Positions 1-9,841 of a stretch of 64,000 nucleotides of DNA are shown piece after piece. Below the pieces are notes generated by a model. That model did not search any database. It was not told where the DNA came from and saw only the letters and a program-made list of their open reading frames with translations. The DNA lies in NCBI RefSeq assembly GCF_000002875.2, contig NC_009400.2, forward strand, positions 7,501 to 71,500, in the 5' to 3' direction. Position 1 is the stretch's first letter; every line of letters begins with the position of its first letter. The position numbers and the translations under genes are program-made. The DNA is from Leishmania infantum JPCM5 (lineage: Eukaryota > Euglenozoa > Kinetoplastea > Trypanosomatida > Trypanosomatidae).

Positions 1-208
1 ACACCAGTACACCAGTACACCAGTACACCAGTACACCAGTACACCAGTACACCAGTACACCAGTACACCAGTACACCAGTACACCAGTACACCAGTACAC
101 CAGTACACCAGTACACCAGTACACCAGTACACCAGTACACCAGTACACCAGTACACCAGTACACCAGTACACCAGTACACCAGTGCACCAGTACACCAGT
201 ACACCAGT
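1..208. repeat. ACACCAGT octamer array, outer block
   Basis: The block is 26 tandem copies of the octamer ACACCAGT, perfect except for one A-to-G change near position 185. Telomere-like hexamers follow it. The octamer is a rotation of CCAGTACA, which I recall as a conserved block of Leishmania telomere-associated sequence. That identification is from memory; the repeat itself is read directly. Confidence 0.95.
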
Positions 209-245
209 GGAGAAAAAAACCCTCACCCTAACCCTAACCCTAACC
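209..245. repeat. Short telomeric hexamer insert between octamer blocks
   Basis: A short unique stretch (GGAGAAAAAAA) is followed by one CCCTCA and three CCCTAA units, ending in CC shared with the next octamer block. The C-rich strand runs 5' to 3' from the left, as expected for the left end of a chromosome. Confidence 0.9.
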
Positions 246-1275
246 AGTACACCAGTACACCAGTACACCAGTACACCAGTACACCAGTACACCAGTACAC
301 CAGTACACCAGTACACCAGTACACCAGTACACCAGTACACCAGTACACCAGTACACCAGTACACCAGTACACCAGTACACCAGTACACCAGTACACCAGT
401 ACACCAGTACACCAGTACACCAGTACACCAGTACACCAGTACACCAGTACACCAGTACACCAGTACACCAGTACACCAGTACACCAGTACACCAGTACAC
501 CAGTACACCAGTACACCAGTACACCAGTACACCAGTACACCAGTACACCAGTACACCAGTACACCAGTACACCAGTACACCAGTACACCAGTACACCAGT
601 ACACCAGTACACCAGTACACCAGTACACCAGTACACCAGTACACCAGTACACCAGTACACCAGTACACCAGTACACCAGTACACCAGTACACCAGTACAC
701 CAGTACACCAGTACACCAGTACACCAGTACACCAGTACACCAGTACACCAGTACACCAGTACACCAGTACACCAGTACACCAGTACACCAGTACACCAGT
801 ACACCAGTACACCAGTACACCAGTACACCAGTACACCAGTACACCAGTACACCAGTACACCAGTACACCAGTACACCAGTACACCAGTACACCAGTACAC
901 CAGTACACCAGTACACCAGTACACCAGTACACCAGTACACCAGTACACCAGTACACCAGTACACCAGTACACCAGTACACCAGTACACCAGTACACCAGT
1001 ACACCAGTACACCAGTACACCAGTACACCAGTACACCAGTACACCAGTACACCAGTACACCAGTACACCAGTACACCAGTACACCAGTACACCAGTACAC
1101 CAGTACACCAGTACACCAGTACACCAGTACACCAGTACACCAGTACACCAGTACACCAGTACACCAGTACACCAGTACACCAGTACACCAGTACACCAGT
1201 ACACCAGTACACCAGTACACCAGTACACCAGTACACCAGTACACCAGTACACCAGTACACCAGTACACCAGTACA
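246..1275. repeat. ACACCAGT octamer array, main block (128 copies)
   Basis: From 249 to 1272 there are 128 tandem ACACCAGT octamers with no variation that I can see. Partial units at both ends fuse to telomeric hexamers through shared CC dinucleotides. Long open frames exist on both strands here only because the repeat contains no stop in those frames; they are not genes. Confidence 0.95.
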
Positions 1276-1589
1276 CCCTCACCCTAACCCTCACCCTCAC
1301 CCTAACCCTAACCCTAACCCTGACCCTCACCCTAACCCTAACCCTAACCCTAACGCTAACCCTAACCCTAACCCTAACCCTAACCCTAACCCTAACCCTA
1401 ACCCTAACCCTAACCCTAACCCTAACCCTAACCCTAACCCTAACCCTAACCCTAACCCTAACCCTAACCCTAACCCTAACCCTAACCCTAACCCTAACCC
1501 TAACCCTAACCCTAACCCTAACCCTAACCCTAACCCTAACCCTAACCCTAACCCTAACCCTAACCCTAACCCTAACCCTAACCCTAACC
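1276..1589. repeat. Interstitial telomeric CCCTAA tract
   Basis: About 52 hexamers. The outer part (1276-1360) is a mixture of CCCTCA, CCCTGA, CGCTAA and CCCTAA variants; the rest is essentially pure CCCTAA. Octamers flank the tract on both sides, so it is internal and not terminal in this assembly. The complement TTAGGG is the kinetoplastid telomere repeat. Confidence 0.95.
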
Positions 1590-1781
1590 AGTACACCAGT
1601 ACACCAGTACACCAGTACACCAGTACACCAGTACACCAGTACACCAGTACACCAGTACACCAGTACACCAGTACACCAGTACACCAGTACACCAGTACAC
1701 CAGTACACCAGTACACCAGTACACCAGTACACCAGTACACCAGTACACCAGTACACCAGTACACCAGTACACCAGTACACC
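1590..1781. repeat. ACACCAGT octamer array, inner block
   Basis: There are 23 perfect octamers from 1593 to 1776. They break off at ACACCGTCACG, where unique subtelomeric sequence begins. Confidence 0.95.
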
Positions 1782-3293
1782 GTCACGCCCCCGTCCTGTT
1801 GGAGAGGGGTCTGTCTGGCGCTCTCTGCTATCACTCAGTAAGCCGCTTCTCTTTTTTTGACCTCAGCGTACTGGTTGTTCCACGTGCGCTGGTAAGGGAA
1901 ACGCTGGGCACACCGTCCATAGGGTCAGGCGGGTTGTTTCGAGCGTAAGACGTAAAATCTGTGTAAAGTTGTCACAGCCTGTTGAGATGAGAGCACCACT
2001 ATACTATTCCAGGTTGCTTCCCACTTGTGGTCTTTAGTGAAACTGCGGTGGTCTTCCTCAATCCTGGAGGTGGGGAAGTCTACTGTATTGGTTGAGATCG
2101 CTCTTTCTGCCTCTCGAGAGCTCTCTCTGTTGCAGAAAAGCGCATAATGGTGTGTCCTTTCGACGAGACATCCAATGAACGTACACAGCGAAGGGAGCCA
2201 GAATAGCGGAAACACGGCTACACGCTGCGGAAAAGTGCGTTGGTAGTCCTGTTAATGGGAAAGAAGAGGAATAGGGAGCAACTAGTTGCTCAGAGGAGGA
2301 AGAGTTTCCTTGAGGAATATGCGCCAACTGCAGCAGCTGGGCGTGAAGCGTGGTAACATCACGGACTCTTGCGTTGAATCGCAGGGTAGTCGGGAAGCCC
2401 GCGCAAAAGGGCGGCAGTGCCATCATGCTGCTTCAGAGCGAGATATACACTTGGTGCACATTTCTGATAAGCATTGAGCGGGTGTTGTGGCTGGACTGCA
2501 AAGGTAGGGTGGCGGAGCTGCGACAGTGCCGGGCTGTCATCAGATCAGCAGGATCTCTGCCTTAGTGCACCGTAGCTTCAGTGGCGATGACGACTTCTTA
2601 TTCTTGAGAACAGATGTATTACAAAGTCACTCTGCGCATTGCACAAGACCACGCCGCTGCTGAAGATAGAAAAAGATTACAGCACGGATGCACTAATTCC
2701 GGTGTGCCTCATGTCTGCCACCGCGGCTGGCATGATATGTGTGGTAGAGGCATTGGGGCACAGGGGACCTTCTCAACCGAGCGAGCCACTGCCTCCAACA
2801 AACAAACGAACATGGGGAACCGCTGTCAGGTAGGCACGCATATTCTCGTGCTGCTGCTTCGTCAAGAGAAAGCCACTGTGCAGCAAAGATTGTTGTAGTC
2901 GAGATGAGACCCAGGTGGGGCTGCGTTCCGTCCCCCATCCCCGCGCGCGGTGGATATTTTGGCGAACAGACGACGATATGAGTCTACATCTTCAGTGTCT
3001 CAGCAGCAGCCTCGGAGGGCACCGGTGCTGCCACGAACAGGTATTCCTCTGCAGATAGCTGTGTGGCCGTATGTTGTGTGAGAAACTCAGAAAACGTTAT
3101 GGCAGCCTTTCGAAACATCCGGTGGCAAGGTTGCAAAAAGTCTTCTGAGTCATCATGACCATGGAGTCACGCGTCTCAAGAGTCTGGCCGCTTACGTCCT
3201 CGGTGCCGTGTATGCAGCTGCTTTAAAACAGGGGTGCAGGGCAACGGCACCCATTTACGAGCGCTTCACGGGAAGCGATGCGGTGGAGGAGGT
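1782..3293. other. Subtelomeric spacer without a recognisable gene
   Basis: This is unique sequence between the telomeric repeats and the last gene, and presumably includes the ASF1 3' UTR and the end of the transcription unit. The open frames are short (122 codons at most), overlap on both strands and resemble nothing I know. I saw no RNA gene and no further telomeric repeats. Confidence 0.6.
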
Positions 3294-3851
3294 CTATGAT
3301 CGCGCTTCATTCTCTCTTTTCGCGCGTTTGCAGGGGCTGTCGGCGCTATCGCAGGTGCTATCGGCGTCCGAGTCTGAGGGCGAGGCTGTTGCCGGGCTCG
3401 GTGCGTCCCAGGAAATATCCCGCAGTTTAGGGTAGCACTTACCAATGTGGCGGGTGAGCATGTCGGCTGAGGTGAAGACATCTGGAAGATCGCCCTCGCA
3501 GGTGACTGTGATGTTGTACCCAATGTGGAGGAATTCGTCTCCCTGGTACTTGAGTGAGACGATCAAGGCAGTGGGACCGGTCGGATCTGGGATGTCGGCC
3601 ACGTTGGGGGGATCGCTCTCAATAGTGAACTCGTGCCTGCCGAGCGTTGTGAAGGGGCCAACCTCCATCTCGTCTAGCTCCTGGTCTACAGGGAAGTCCC
3701 ACACTGGCGACCAGGTGAAGGTCACGTCGATAGCATCCTTAGGTGGCTTTTCAAACACGTCAAGCACTAGGTGCAAGCGAATGGGGGTGTCGAACTTGCT
3801 GGGGTTCGGGCCCAGCACCTGCACTTTGCGCAGCTCCACCCGCGTTGTCAT
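3294..3851 (-). CDS. ASF1: Histone chaperone ASF1
   Basis: This 185-residue protein is an anti-silencing function 1 histone H3-H4 chaperone, used in nucleosome assembly and exchange in the nucleus. The whole N-terminal immunoglobulin-like core is visible at about residues 1-150. It includes the strand ending VGPFTTLGRHEF, the DPPNVADIPDPTGPTALIVSL segment, the YQGDEFLHIGYNI strand and the closing CYPKLRDISWD strand, which aligns with NPRVTRFHINW of the human protein. The tail is rich in Ser and Asp and ends in a basic KRAKRE stretch. The ATG at 3851 starts directly at the family core. It is the gene nearest the telomere. From family knowledge, ASF1 acts in chromatin silencing in trypanosomes. 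Confidence 0.95.
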   Translation of the reverse strand: MTTRVELRKVQVLGPNPSKFDTPIRLHLVLDVFEKPPKDAIDVTFTWSPVWDFPVDQELDEMEVGPFTTLGRHEFTIESDPPNVADIPDPTGPTALIVSLKYQGDEFLHIGYNITVTCEGDLPDVFTSADMLTRHIGKCYPKLRDISWDAPSPATASPSDSDADSTCDSADSPCKRAKRENEARS

Positions 3852-4309
3852 TGGTGCCTTGCCTCGCAGACGGGAAGTGAGTGCCGCTGAGAGAAAAGCT
3901 GGGAGTCTTCGGCGCAGTTTCCGGGCAAGTAAACGGAGGGAGGGGGTGAAAAAGCAGCGAGTTGATGAAAATCATTGAAGGGAACAGAAGGAGACACGCG
4001 GAGGGGTGAGGCTCTGGTCGCTTCTGTGCTCGTGCTCGTACCAGAACAAGTTTCGTGCTTTGGCATGCGCAGGCCGCGTTCGACAGGCGGTGGTTTTAGG
4101 TGTTGGCGTGGCTGTCGCGCAGGGGAGCAGATGCGCGCGCTTGTACGTTTTTTTCTTTGCTGTGTGTTCGGCTACCCTGTTTCCTTGGCACCGCCTTAAC
4201 TTGTCTTGTGCATTGCTTAGCAAAACCCAGCAACGGCACACGCGCGCGTATCAACAAACTGGCGAACAATCGAGCCTCCTCTTGCGCGTCGACGTGGACG
4301 AGTGTCTCG
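3852..4309. other. Spacer, ASF1 5' flank / uL15m 3' flank
   Basis: No gene seen. On the minus strand there is a pyrimidine-rich run (complement of 3931-3961) followed by an AG near 3900, a plausible spliced-leader acceptor for ASF1. Confidence 0.5.
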
Positions 4310-5434
4310 CTACAGTCGCCCGGCTGACCGCCGTGCCATGTCAGCTGTGTTGAGAGAGTGCCAGGGTAGCACGGTAGCGCTTCCAGGCTGATTCAGGTGC
4401 CATTTCTGGTGGTGCTTCGCGAGCTCGTATTCCTCGATGGTGGCGGGGAAATCGCGATCGGTCGGTGGGCGGATGTAGTGTGCACTGCGTCGTCCAGCGC
4501 TGGGGTGGGCATAGCGGCTCTCGTCCTCGTACCACTGCGCCAGCCAGCCCCGCTTGCGCGAATGCGTTGCAAAGTTCTCCAGCCCTTTCCTCTCCGGCAG
4601 CTCCTGCTCCATAAAGGTGGGGAACTCCTCCGGGTGTAGCTCCTGGTAGAGGCCCTCGTGAGACATGTACACATTTGTGAAGGAGCCACCGGCCTCCTCG
4701 AGCAGCTGGATTGCTTTCGCCGACGCGTTCTGCAGCTCGATGTGCAGCGGGTAAGGTACACGCTCCACGTTACCGGCAAGCAGTACCATCCCCGGCCACA
4801 CGACTTCGCGATCGGCGATCACCTTCGCATTGCGAAGGTGATACAAGGTGATGGTCTCATTCGGGTTTAGTCGGCCTGTATCCACAGCCCACAGCAGTTT
4901 GCTGAGGCTCAGTCGCGAGAAGGACGCCTTGCCTTCGTACCGGTTGCGCGGGCCGCCGGCGGACACGCGTGGTGCCAGCATGAAGCGAGGCGTCATCTTC
5001 CGCTCCTGCCACTGCCCCTTGGCAAAACCACGCCGCGCATCGTTGTAGCTACGAGAGTACTTCCAGCTACCCCCGATCTTCATCCATCCCATCTTGATGA
5101 CGTTATGCCCGCTGCGAGGCCCAACGTACTCGGGTGACTGCGTCAGATCCATCCAGCTCTGTGTTATCTGCGGGTTGATGTACTGGTCCCAATGAGACCA
5201 TTTGTGCGTAGTGGTGCGCTCATTGAGCCGCGTCCCAACAACGGGGAGCGGGTGATCTGCATCGAACTCTTTCCTGCCCTCATAGTCCTTCCAGCTGAGG
5301 CGCGGTTTGGCGAGGAGGTTGTTCTCGTAGATGAGCGGGAAGATGGACTGTACGGGGTTAAAGTGGAAAGGCACAGTTTGACGAACAGGATGAAACAGGC
5401 GGTATCGCCGCTGTACGGCGGAGATAGAGAGCAT
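4310..5434 (-). CDS. Mitochondrial large-subunit ribosomal protein uL15m
   Basis: The 374-residue product is a mitochondrial L15 protein with trypanosomatid extensions. The L15 signature lies in the middle (about residues 180-260): GRLNPNETITLYHLRNAK, then VVWPGMVLLAGNVE, then IELQNASAKAIQLLEEAGG. The last matches the bacterial L15 pattern ending in SxKAxxxIExAGG. The N-terminus MLSISAVQRRYRLFHPVR is basic, with no acidic residues, as in mitochondrial presequences. The open frame continues upstream to 5677, but its first codons do not look like protein, so the ATG at 5434 is preferred. Family knowledge places it in the kinetoplast mitoribosome large subunit. Confidence 0.85.
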   Translation of the reverse strand: MLSISAVQRRYRLFHPVRQTVPFHFNPVQSIFPLIYENNLLAKPRLSWKDYEGRKEFDADHPLPVVGTRLNERTTTHKWSHWDQYINPQITQSWMDLTQSPEYVGPRSGHNVIKMGWMKIGGSWKYSRSYNDARRGFAKGQWQERKMTPRFMLAPRVSAGGPRNRYEGKASFSRLSLSKLLWAVDTGRLNPNETITLYHLRNAKVIADREVVWPGMVLLAGNVERVPYPLHIELQNASAKAIQLLEEAGGSFTNVYMSHEGLYQELHPEEFPTFMEQELPERKGLENFATHSRKRGWLAQWYEDESRYAHPSAGRRSAHYIRPPTDRDFPATIEEYELAKHHQKWHLNQPGSATVLPWHSLNTADMARRSAGRL

Positions 5435-5968
5435 GATCGCCCTGTTACGGAGAGACGGGGACGTTAGGCCACATGGAATGGGTGTGGGGAGAGCAAGATG
5501 AGGGGAGGTGGAGAAGGACAGGTGCACGCTGGTCGAAGAAAGCGAGAGAGGTAAAAGAACAAAGGAATATTGTCTGCACATCTCCGTATCGCCTTGCACA
5601 GGCGTCAAAAGGAGAGAACTGCGCAAGAGGCTTGCAGCTCCAGCTGTGCGGCGTCGATTTGCTGAAGCAGTGGGCAAAGAGAGAGAGAAACGATCGGCAG
5701 AATGTATCTCTCTTCTTGACGTACTCTACAACCGTCTACGGCACGGCTGATACATACCTGCGAAATAGTCAAATACGTTCCACCTCTGGAGCAAAGAGGC
5801 AGCCACGGGTGCTCTACATTACATCGTACTGGAACAAACCACCGGAGTCGCAACTCATCAGCAAAAAAAAAACGTGTACCGGAGCTGTTCATCCGACTCC
5901 GGTGGAGCGACATGAAACTACCCTATTGGTGTTCGCCCTTGTTCGGCGCTGTCGGTAATGTTCAGGCT
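5435..5968. other. Spacer between uL15m and adenylate kinase-like gene
   Basis: No gene seen. The plus strand at 5485-5570 is purine-rich, which on the transcribed strand is a polypyrimidine tract suited to trans-splicing of the uL15m message. Confidence 0.5.
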
Positions 5969-6613
5969 TCACAAGAGCTGCAACGCATCGATGGCCTTCA
6001 GAGCTTCCGCAGCCACCTCCTCGGCGGAGACAGTGGCATCGATGCCACGGTAGCAGTGCTGGTAGGAAGTGGTGACCTCTATTCTGCGCACATCGTAGTG
6101 CTCGTAGTTTTTCGCAATCGCCGTCGCCTCTTCGGTGTTTTTGGATGGGTCAGCCGCGGTGAAGATGGCGCGCTCCAGCGCCACTGCTAGTGGGACCTGC
6201 AGCTCAAAGACTTGCTGAGGAAATATCCCCGACGTCTGCAGCTGAATCGCGTCTGCGCGCGTTTGCGGGAAGCCGTCCAGGACCCAGCCCTTACCATCCT
6301 TCTGCAGAGTTTTCAGCTCGCCGAGCACACCAGCTGGCATCGCCATGTCTCCGGCAGCCGCGGAAGTAGCAGCAACGTGCGTGATGCCATAATGGGCAGC
6401 CAACTTGGCCGCCAGCGTGGTTTTGCCGCTGCCGGGTGGGCCGGTGATGATGATGTGAAGGGGGGTCGGCCTGCGGAAGGCCTCCTCGAGGAAAATGAGT
6501 GGGTCTGCCGGCATCTCCAGCACCAAGTTGTGCATCGCTTCATCTAGAATCGACTGAATGCCCTTCGACTCAAAGTACTGCAGGGCGGCAGCGGAGATGG
6601 TCCCGGTGGACAT
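5969..6613 (-). CDS. Adenylate kinase-like protein with Dpy-30/RIIa-like N-terminus
   Basis: The 214-residue product has a P-loop GPPGSGKT at residues 58-65 and a Walker-B-like VLDGFPQT at 111-118, the order found in adenylate kinases. Residues 8-48 (ALQYFESKGI, then an ILDEAMHNLVLEMPADPLIFLEEAF helix pair) resemble a Dpy-30/RIIa docking motif, common in axonemal proteins. Oddities: between the P-loop and DGFP there are only about 47 residues, so most of the usual NMP-binding subdomain is missing; the Arg of DGFPR is Gln; and the LID arginines are not evident. It may be an inactive or highly specialised kinase. The ATG at 6613 directly precedes the helical region; upstream codons look like 5' UTR. 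A flagellar role is inference. Confidence 0.8.
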   Translation of the reverse strand: MSTGTISAAALQYFESKGIQSILDEAMHNLVLEMPADPLIFLEEAFRRPTPLHIIITGPPGSGKTTLAAKLAAHYGITHVAATSAAAGDMAMPAGVLGELKTLQKDGKGWVLDGFPQTRADAIQLQTSGIFPQQVFELQVPLAVALERAIFTAADPSKNTEEATAIAKNYEHYDVRRIEVTTSYQHCYRGIDATVSAEEVAAEALKAIDALQLL

Positions 6614-7103
6614 TGTGTCGGCGCGCACAGTAGACAGGCAAAGATAGAGGAAGACAGTACGGCGGGAGAACGTCGACACGTGCGTTGCCGGCCAGCGCTC
6701 TCTTACGCAAGCTGAGGGTCGAAGAGTACCAGAAGAGGAAGGAGGGGGAGACGACAAAGAGGCCGTGACACAAATGGGCGTAGTGTAGAGGCGGCAGCGT
6801 GCATACGGCAAAGCTGCGATGAGCCGGGCTCCCTTCCATGGAGTGGTGGACAACAGAGGGGCGGGAAGAAGGGGCGTGCCTCGTGGTAGGAGGGCATAGA
6901 GACACCACAACAAAGCCACTCCCGTGCACTCCGGCACCTCTCTGCGTTGCACGGAACCTACGTGGAGAAACACCCCGAATCCGCAGGCAGTGGACGTGCG
7001 CTACTAAGAGTGCGAGATAGGGGTAGGGCAAAGATCGGGAAGTTAATCGCGACGTGTGGCACTCATTAAGCCGTGGCGCGCAAAAAAGGGATCGCTGCGT
7101 TGG
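6614..7103. other. Spacer, adenylate kinase-like 5' flank / PRMT 3' flank
   Basis: No gene seen. A strong polypyrimidine tract on the minus strand (complement of 6722-6758) is a likely trans-splicing signal for the adenylate kinase-like message. Confidence 0.5.
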
Positions 7104-8201
7104 CTAGTTGAGCTCGAACTCGATCTTGTAGTACCGCTGCGCAAGGTCTTCCGCCGTCAGTCGGAGGGTCAGCTCTAAGTGCTCATCGAGGCGGTGAAAC
7201 GAAACGGTCTTCTCATCGCGGAACTCACGGGGCAGGAGAACCGTGGTCTGCTTCCAGTGCGTTGGTGGGGCGAGTGGAGAGGTGTCGAGGATGGCGTCGC
7301 CGTAGCTGACCTGAAACCACAGAGTAAAACCCTCCACAGTGAACCGCCCTGTCTCGTCGAGACTAGCCCTCGCGGAAGCGCCGGTGACGGAAGTCGAGAA
7401 GTCAAAGGTGCGTGCCGCCACGATGTTGGCGAGCTCGCCAACCGCAAGTGTGTCAAAGCAGCCTTCCCAAAAGACTACACCGTCGTGCAGTAAAGAACGC
7501 TGCGGCATGACGTCCACCAAGGGCGACGTCGCGTCAATGTGCTCCTCGAAGTCGAGTTTGCCGAGGGCATGCAGGGAGACACCGTCGACGGAGTCCCAAA
7601 AGGCGGCGAAGGTTTCCGCGTAGTAAGGCTTCAGCGTGATGGGCGCCACCAGGAGGCGCCCGTGGGACGGAAGCATGCAGACGGTAAGCGAAGACTGAAG
7701 GGCTGCGTTCACGTCGTGGAAAAAGTCACGGGCTCGTAGCACTGAGGGCAGCATGCACTCATGGAAGAGGTAGAAGCCCATCCACTCCGATACTACAAGC
7801 GCGACGCCGCCGTGGAGGCGAACGCATGGGTGTTCGTTCAGAAATGCCTCGACGCCGGCAGCGACAAGTTTCTCGACCGTGGATGCGATGACGGTGACGC
7901 GGCCAGACAGGCCGTTGTCGGCAAAAACGCGCTGTTGCAGTTTCGCGATGGACGACGCCTCAAGAGAGAATACGTGCGCGGCACCTGATTGGGCTGCCCA
8001 GCAGGACAAGATGCCTGAGCCGGAGCCCACATCCACCACCACCTTGCCCTCAATAACAGACCTGTCAGTGAGGAGGGCCTTGTAGAAGTCCATGCGCGGA
8101 CGATCGCGAAGCATCACCTTGTGGACGCTGAGGTCCGCGTAGCTCTCAAAGTATTGATCATCCTTGGAGGCGTTAGATGCGTAGTCCTCTTGATGCTGCA
8201 T
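7104..8201 (-). CDS. PRMT6: Protein arginine N-methyltransferase, PRMT6-like
   Basis: The 365-residue protein is a class I arginine methyltransferase that moves a methyl group from S-adenosylmethionine to arginine. The N-terminal helix YFESYADLSVHKVMLRD (17-33) is followed by motif I VVDVGSGSG (55-63) and the post-I acidic strand SLEAS (79-83). The double-E loop SEWMGFYLFHE carries E139 and E148. The THW loop THWKQTT starts at 314. All catalytic landmarks are present, so it should be active. The double-E loop and substrate arm (CMLPSVLRARDFF) are closest to PRMT6 in my recollection. The frame extends to 8249, but that codon is GTG; the first ATG is 8201. Confidence 0.88.
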   Translation of the reverse strand: MQHQEDYASNASKDDQYFESYADLSVHKVMLRDRPRMDFYKALLTDRSVIEGKVVVDVGSGSGILSCWAAQSGAAHVFSLEASSIAKLQQRVFADNGLSGRVTVIASTVEKLVAAGVEAFLNEHPCVRLHGGVALVVSEWMGFYLFHECMLPSVLRARDFFHDVNAALQSSLTVCMLPSHGRLLVAPITLKPYYAETFAAFWDSVDGVSLHALGKLDFEEHIDATSPLVDVMPQRSLLHDGVVFWEGCFDTLAVGELANIVAARTFDFSTSVTGASARASLDETGRFTVEGFTLWFQVSYGDAILDTSPLAPPTHWKQTTVLLPREFRDEKTVSFHRLDEHLELTLRLTAEDLAQRYYKIEFELN

Positions 8202-8887
8202 GCGGCCGACGAAGAAAAAGTGGCGGCTGAGGTTGAAAAGGAATGACACAGACCCTCGCGGTAGGAGGGAAGGGCGGAGAGGAACGGCTTAGCACAGCAA
8301 CGGCGAGAAACACGTAGAAAATAGGGATGAGGAAAGCGAGGCAGAGAGAGAGAGATAGTATGGCACACCCGCAGTACCATCCGCTACCCGCCGGTAGAAA
8401 AGAACAGGCATGTGCGTCTGGGAACACTGGCGGAAGGAGAAGGGGGACTGATGGGCTGCGCTTACCACTCTGGTTCTGACGGCGGTTTTGTGCTGCTTTC
8501 GAGGGCAAGGCAGACAGCAGACAACGACCCGGGTCACACGGCAGCGGCCGTATTCTTTACTCGTGACTGTGGAAACAGAAAACTCGTTTAGGATGCGGTG
8601 TCGCCTCTCCTCCTGGTTTGCGTGGATACGCCAACCAGCCAGCCTTACTTTATTTGCAGCGTCCGTCAGAAGGGGGAGGGGAGGACGCTACGCTGCGCAG
8701 TGTGCCAAGATCGGCGAGAATACGTCCACCAACAGAACAAGGTGGATCATGGCTGCTGTCGGGTTCAGAAGGTGGAGAAGCAGCACCCGCTACTTGGGCC
8801 ACAAGCACAAGTACCTGGAGTTTACAAATGCTGGAGGGAGCAAAGTCATGTTGACGCTTTCTCTTTCTTTTTTTTTGCTGCGCGCAT
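8202..8887. other. Spacer, PRMT 5' flank / dioxygenase 3' flank
   Basis: No gene seen. Purine-rich plus-strand stretches at 8260-8285 and 8335-8362 are polypyrimidine tracts on the transcribed strand. Confidence 0.5.
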
Positions 8888-9841
8888 TTACTCGATCTGG
8901 AAAATGGATGCGACACCCTTGGAGAGCTTGCGAACGCGCTGGAATAGCTGGCACGCCCGCTCGGCATCTCCGTGACTTTCGGCGAGGCGCGCCTCCTGGT
9001 ACGCATTAAACGCCTTCACATCTGCCTCAGAAGTGAAAATGGCGGGTGTACGGTGGTAGAGCAGGTCTGCGCGGCAGATGTATTTGTGCCCCTGCAGCAC
9101 CGGCGCCCCTTCGTGTAGCAGGTTGTAGTAGAAGAATGCGGCTGAGCCCTTCTTGGGGTAGACGGCTCCCACCCGTTGCGTTGCGTTGCCGCGGTACTGG
9201 TTCTCCTTCTCGTCCAGGTACATGACGTTGCACTGCTCACCCGCAAAGATAAAGGTCTCTCCGCCATGCAAGCAGTCATTGAGGTAGATGAGCAGCGTGT
9301 AGAAGGAGCGGGTATTGAGGTCCAAAATGGTGGAACCGTCCACGTGGGGCATAAAGTGGCCACCGGGGTGGTAGCGGCCGAACAGAAGATTTTCGGAGAG
9401 GGCGTGGGGCACCCACGTGCCGGCGAGCTCACGCTCGAAAAACTCTTCGGCGTTAGGCATATCTTCCGAAAAAAACTTCGGCTTGAGAGAGACGACACGG
9501 GCAATGCGCTCGTACAGCTTCGCCGAGAGGTGCGGAAAGTTCGCCTCGATGGTGTCCACGACGCGCACCGCTTTAGAGGCGCTGTCGCACGTGGCTTCTC
9601 CGTCGGCGTCGTGGTGGTTTTTCTGGAGCCAGAAAGTGTAGCCCACCTTCTCGCAGGCCGCCACGAGTTGGTCGCACTCTTCGTGCGTCAAAAAGTTTTC
9701 GAGCACAATGCAGTCGGCCTTGCCGTCGCCTACGGACACCATCGCCGGCGTCGGGAACTCGGTCACATGGTCAAATACATGGTCAATGATCTCCTTGTTG
9801 AGGGGTTCCCCCTTCTCTATGATGTTGTTGTAGCTGAACAT
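8888..9841 (-). CDS. 2-oxoglutarate/Fe(II) dioxygenase, prolyl 4-hydroxylase type
   Basis: The 317-residue product has the double-stranded beta-helix of P4H-type oxygenases. The metal ligands are visible: H166 and D168 in HPGGHFMPHVDGST and the distal H243 in YYNLLHEGAPV. K253, ten residues later, is placed to bind 2-oxoglutarate. The NxxxxGGETFIF strand (188-199) is also typical. The N-terminal segment VLENFLTHEECDQLV (46-60) is the usual lead-in of the P4H alpha-subunit domain. A helical C-terminal extension (270-317) follows. There is no signal peptide from the ATG at 9841, so it is probably cytosolic or nuclear. The substrate cannot be read from the sequence. Upstream codons of the open frame look like UTR. 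Confidence 0.85.
   Translation of the reverse strand: MFSYNNIIEKGEPLNKEIIDHVFDHVTEFPTPAMVSVGDGKADCIVLENFLTHEECDQLVAACEKVGYTFWLQKNHHDADGEATCDSASKAVRVVDTIEANFPHLSAKLYERIARVVSLKPKFFSEDMPNAEEFFERELAGTWVPHALSENLLFGRYHPGGHFMPHVDGSTILDLNTRSFYTLLIYLNDCLHGGETFIFAGEQCNVMYLDEKENQYRGNATQRVGAVYPKKGSAAFFYYNLLHEGAPVLQGHKYICRADLLYHRTPAIFTSEADVKAFNAYQEARLAESHGDAERACQLFQRVRKLSKGVASIFQIE

Noticed and set aside
1..1781. Tandem repeats considered as a CRISPR-like array
   Set aside because: Units are contiguous octamers or hexamers with no spacers, at a eukaryotic chromosome end.
183..1841. Open frames of 552, 345, 342 and 145 codons across the telomeric repeats
   Set aside because: They are translations of the octamer and hexamer repeats, open on both strands because the units lack stops.
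2058..2426. 122-codon minus-strand frame in the subtelomeric spacer
   Set aside because: It overlaps other frames, lacks recognisable motifs and lies where no gene is expected beyond the last one.
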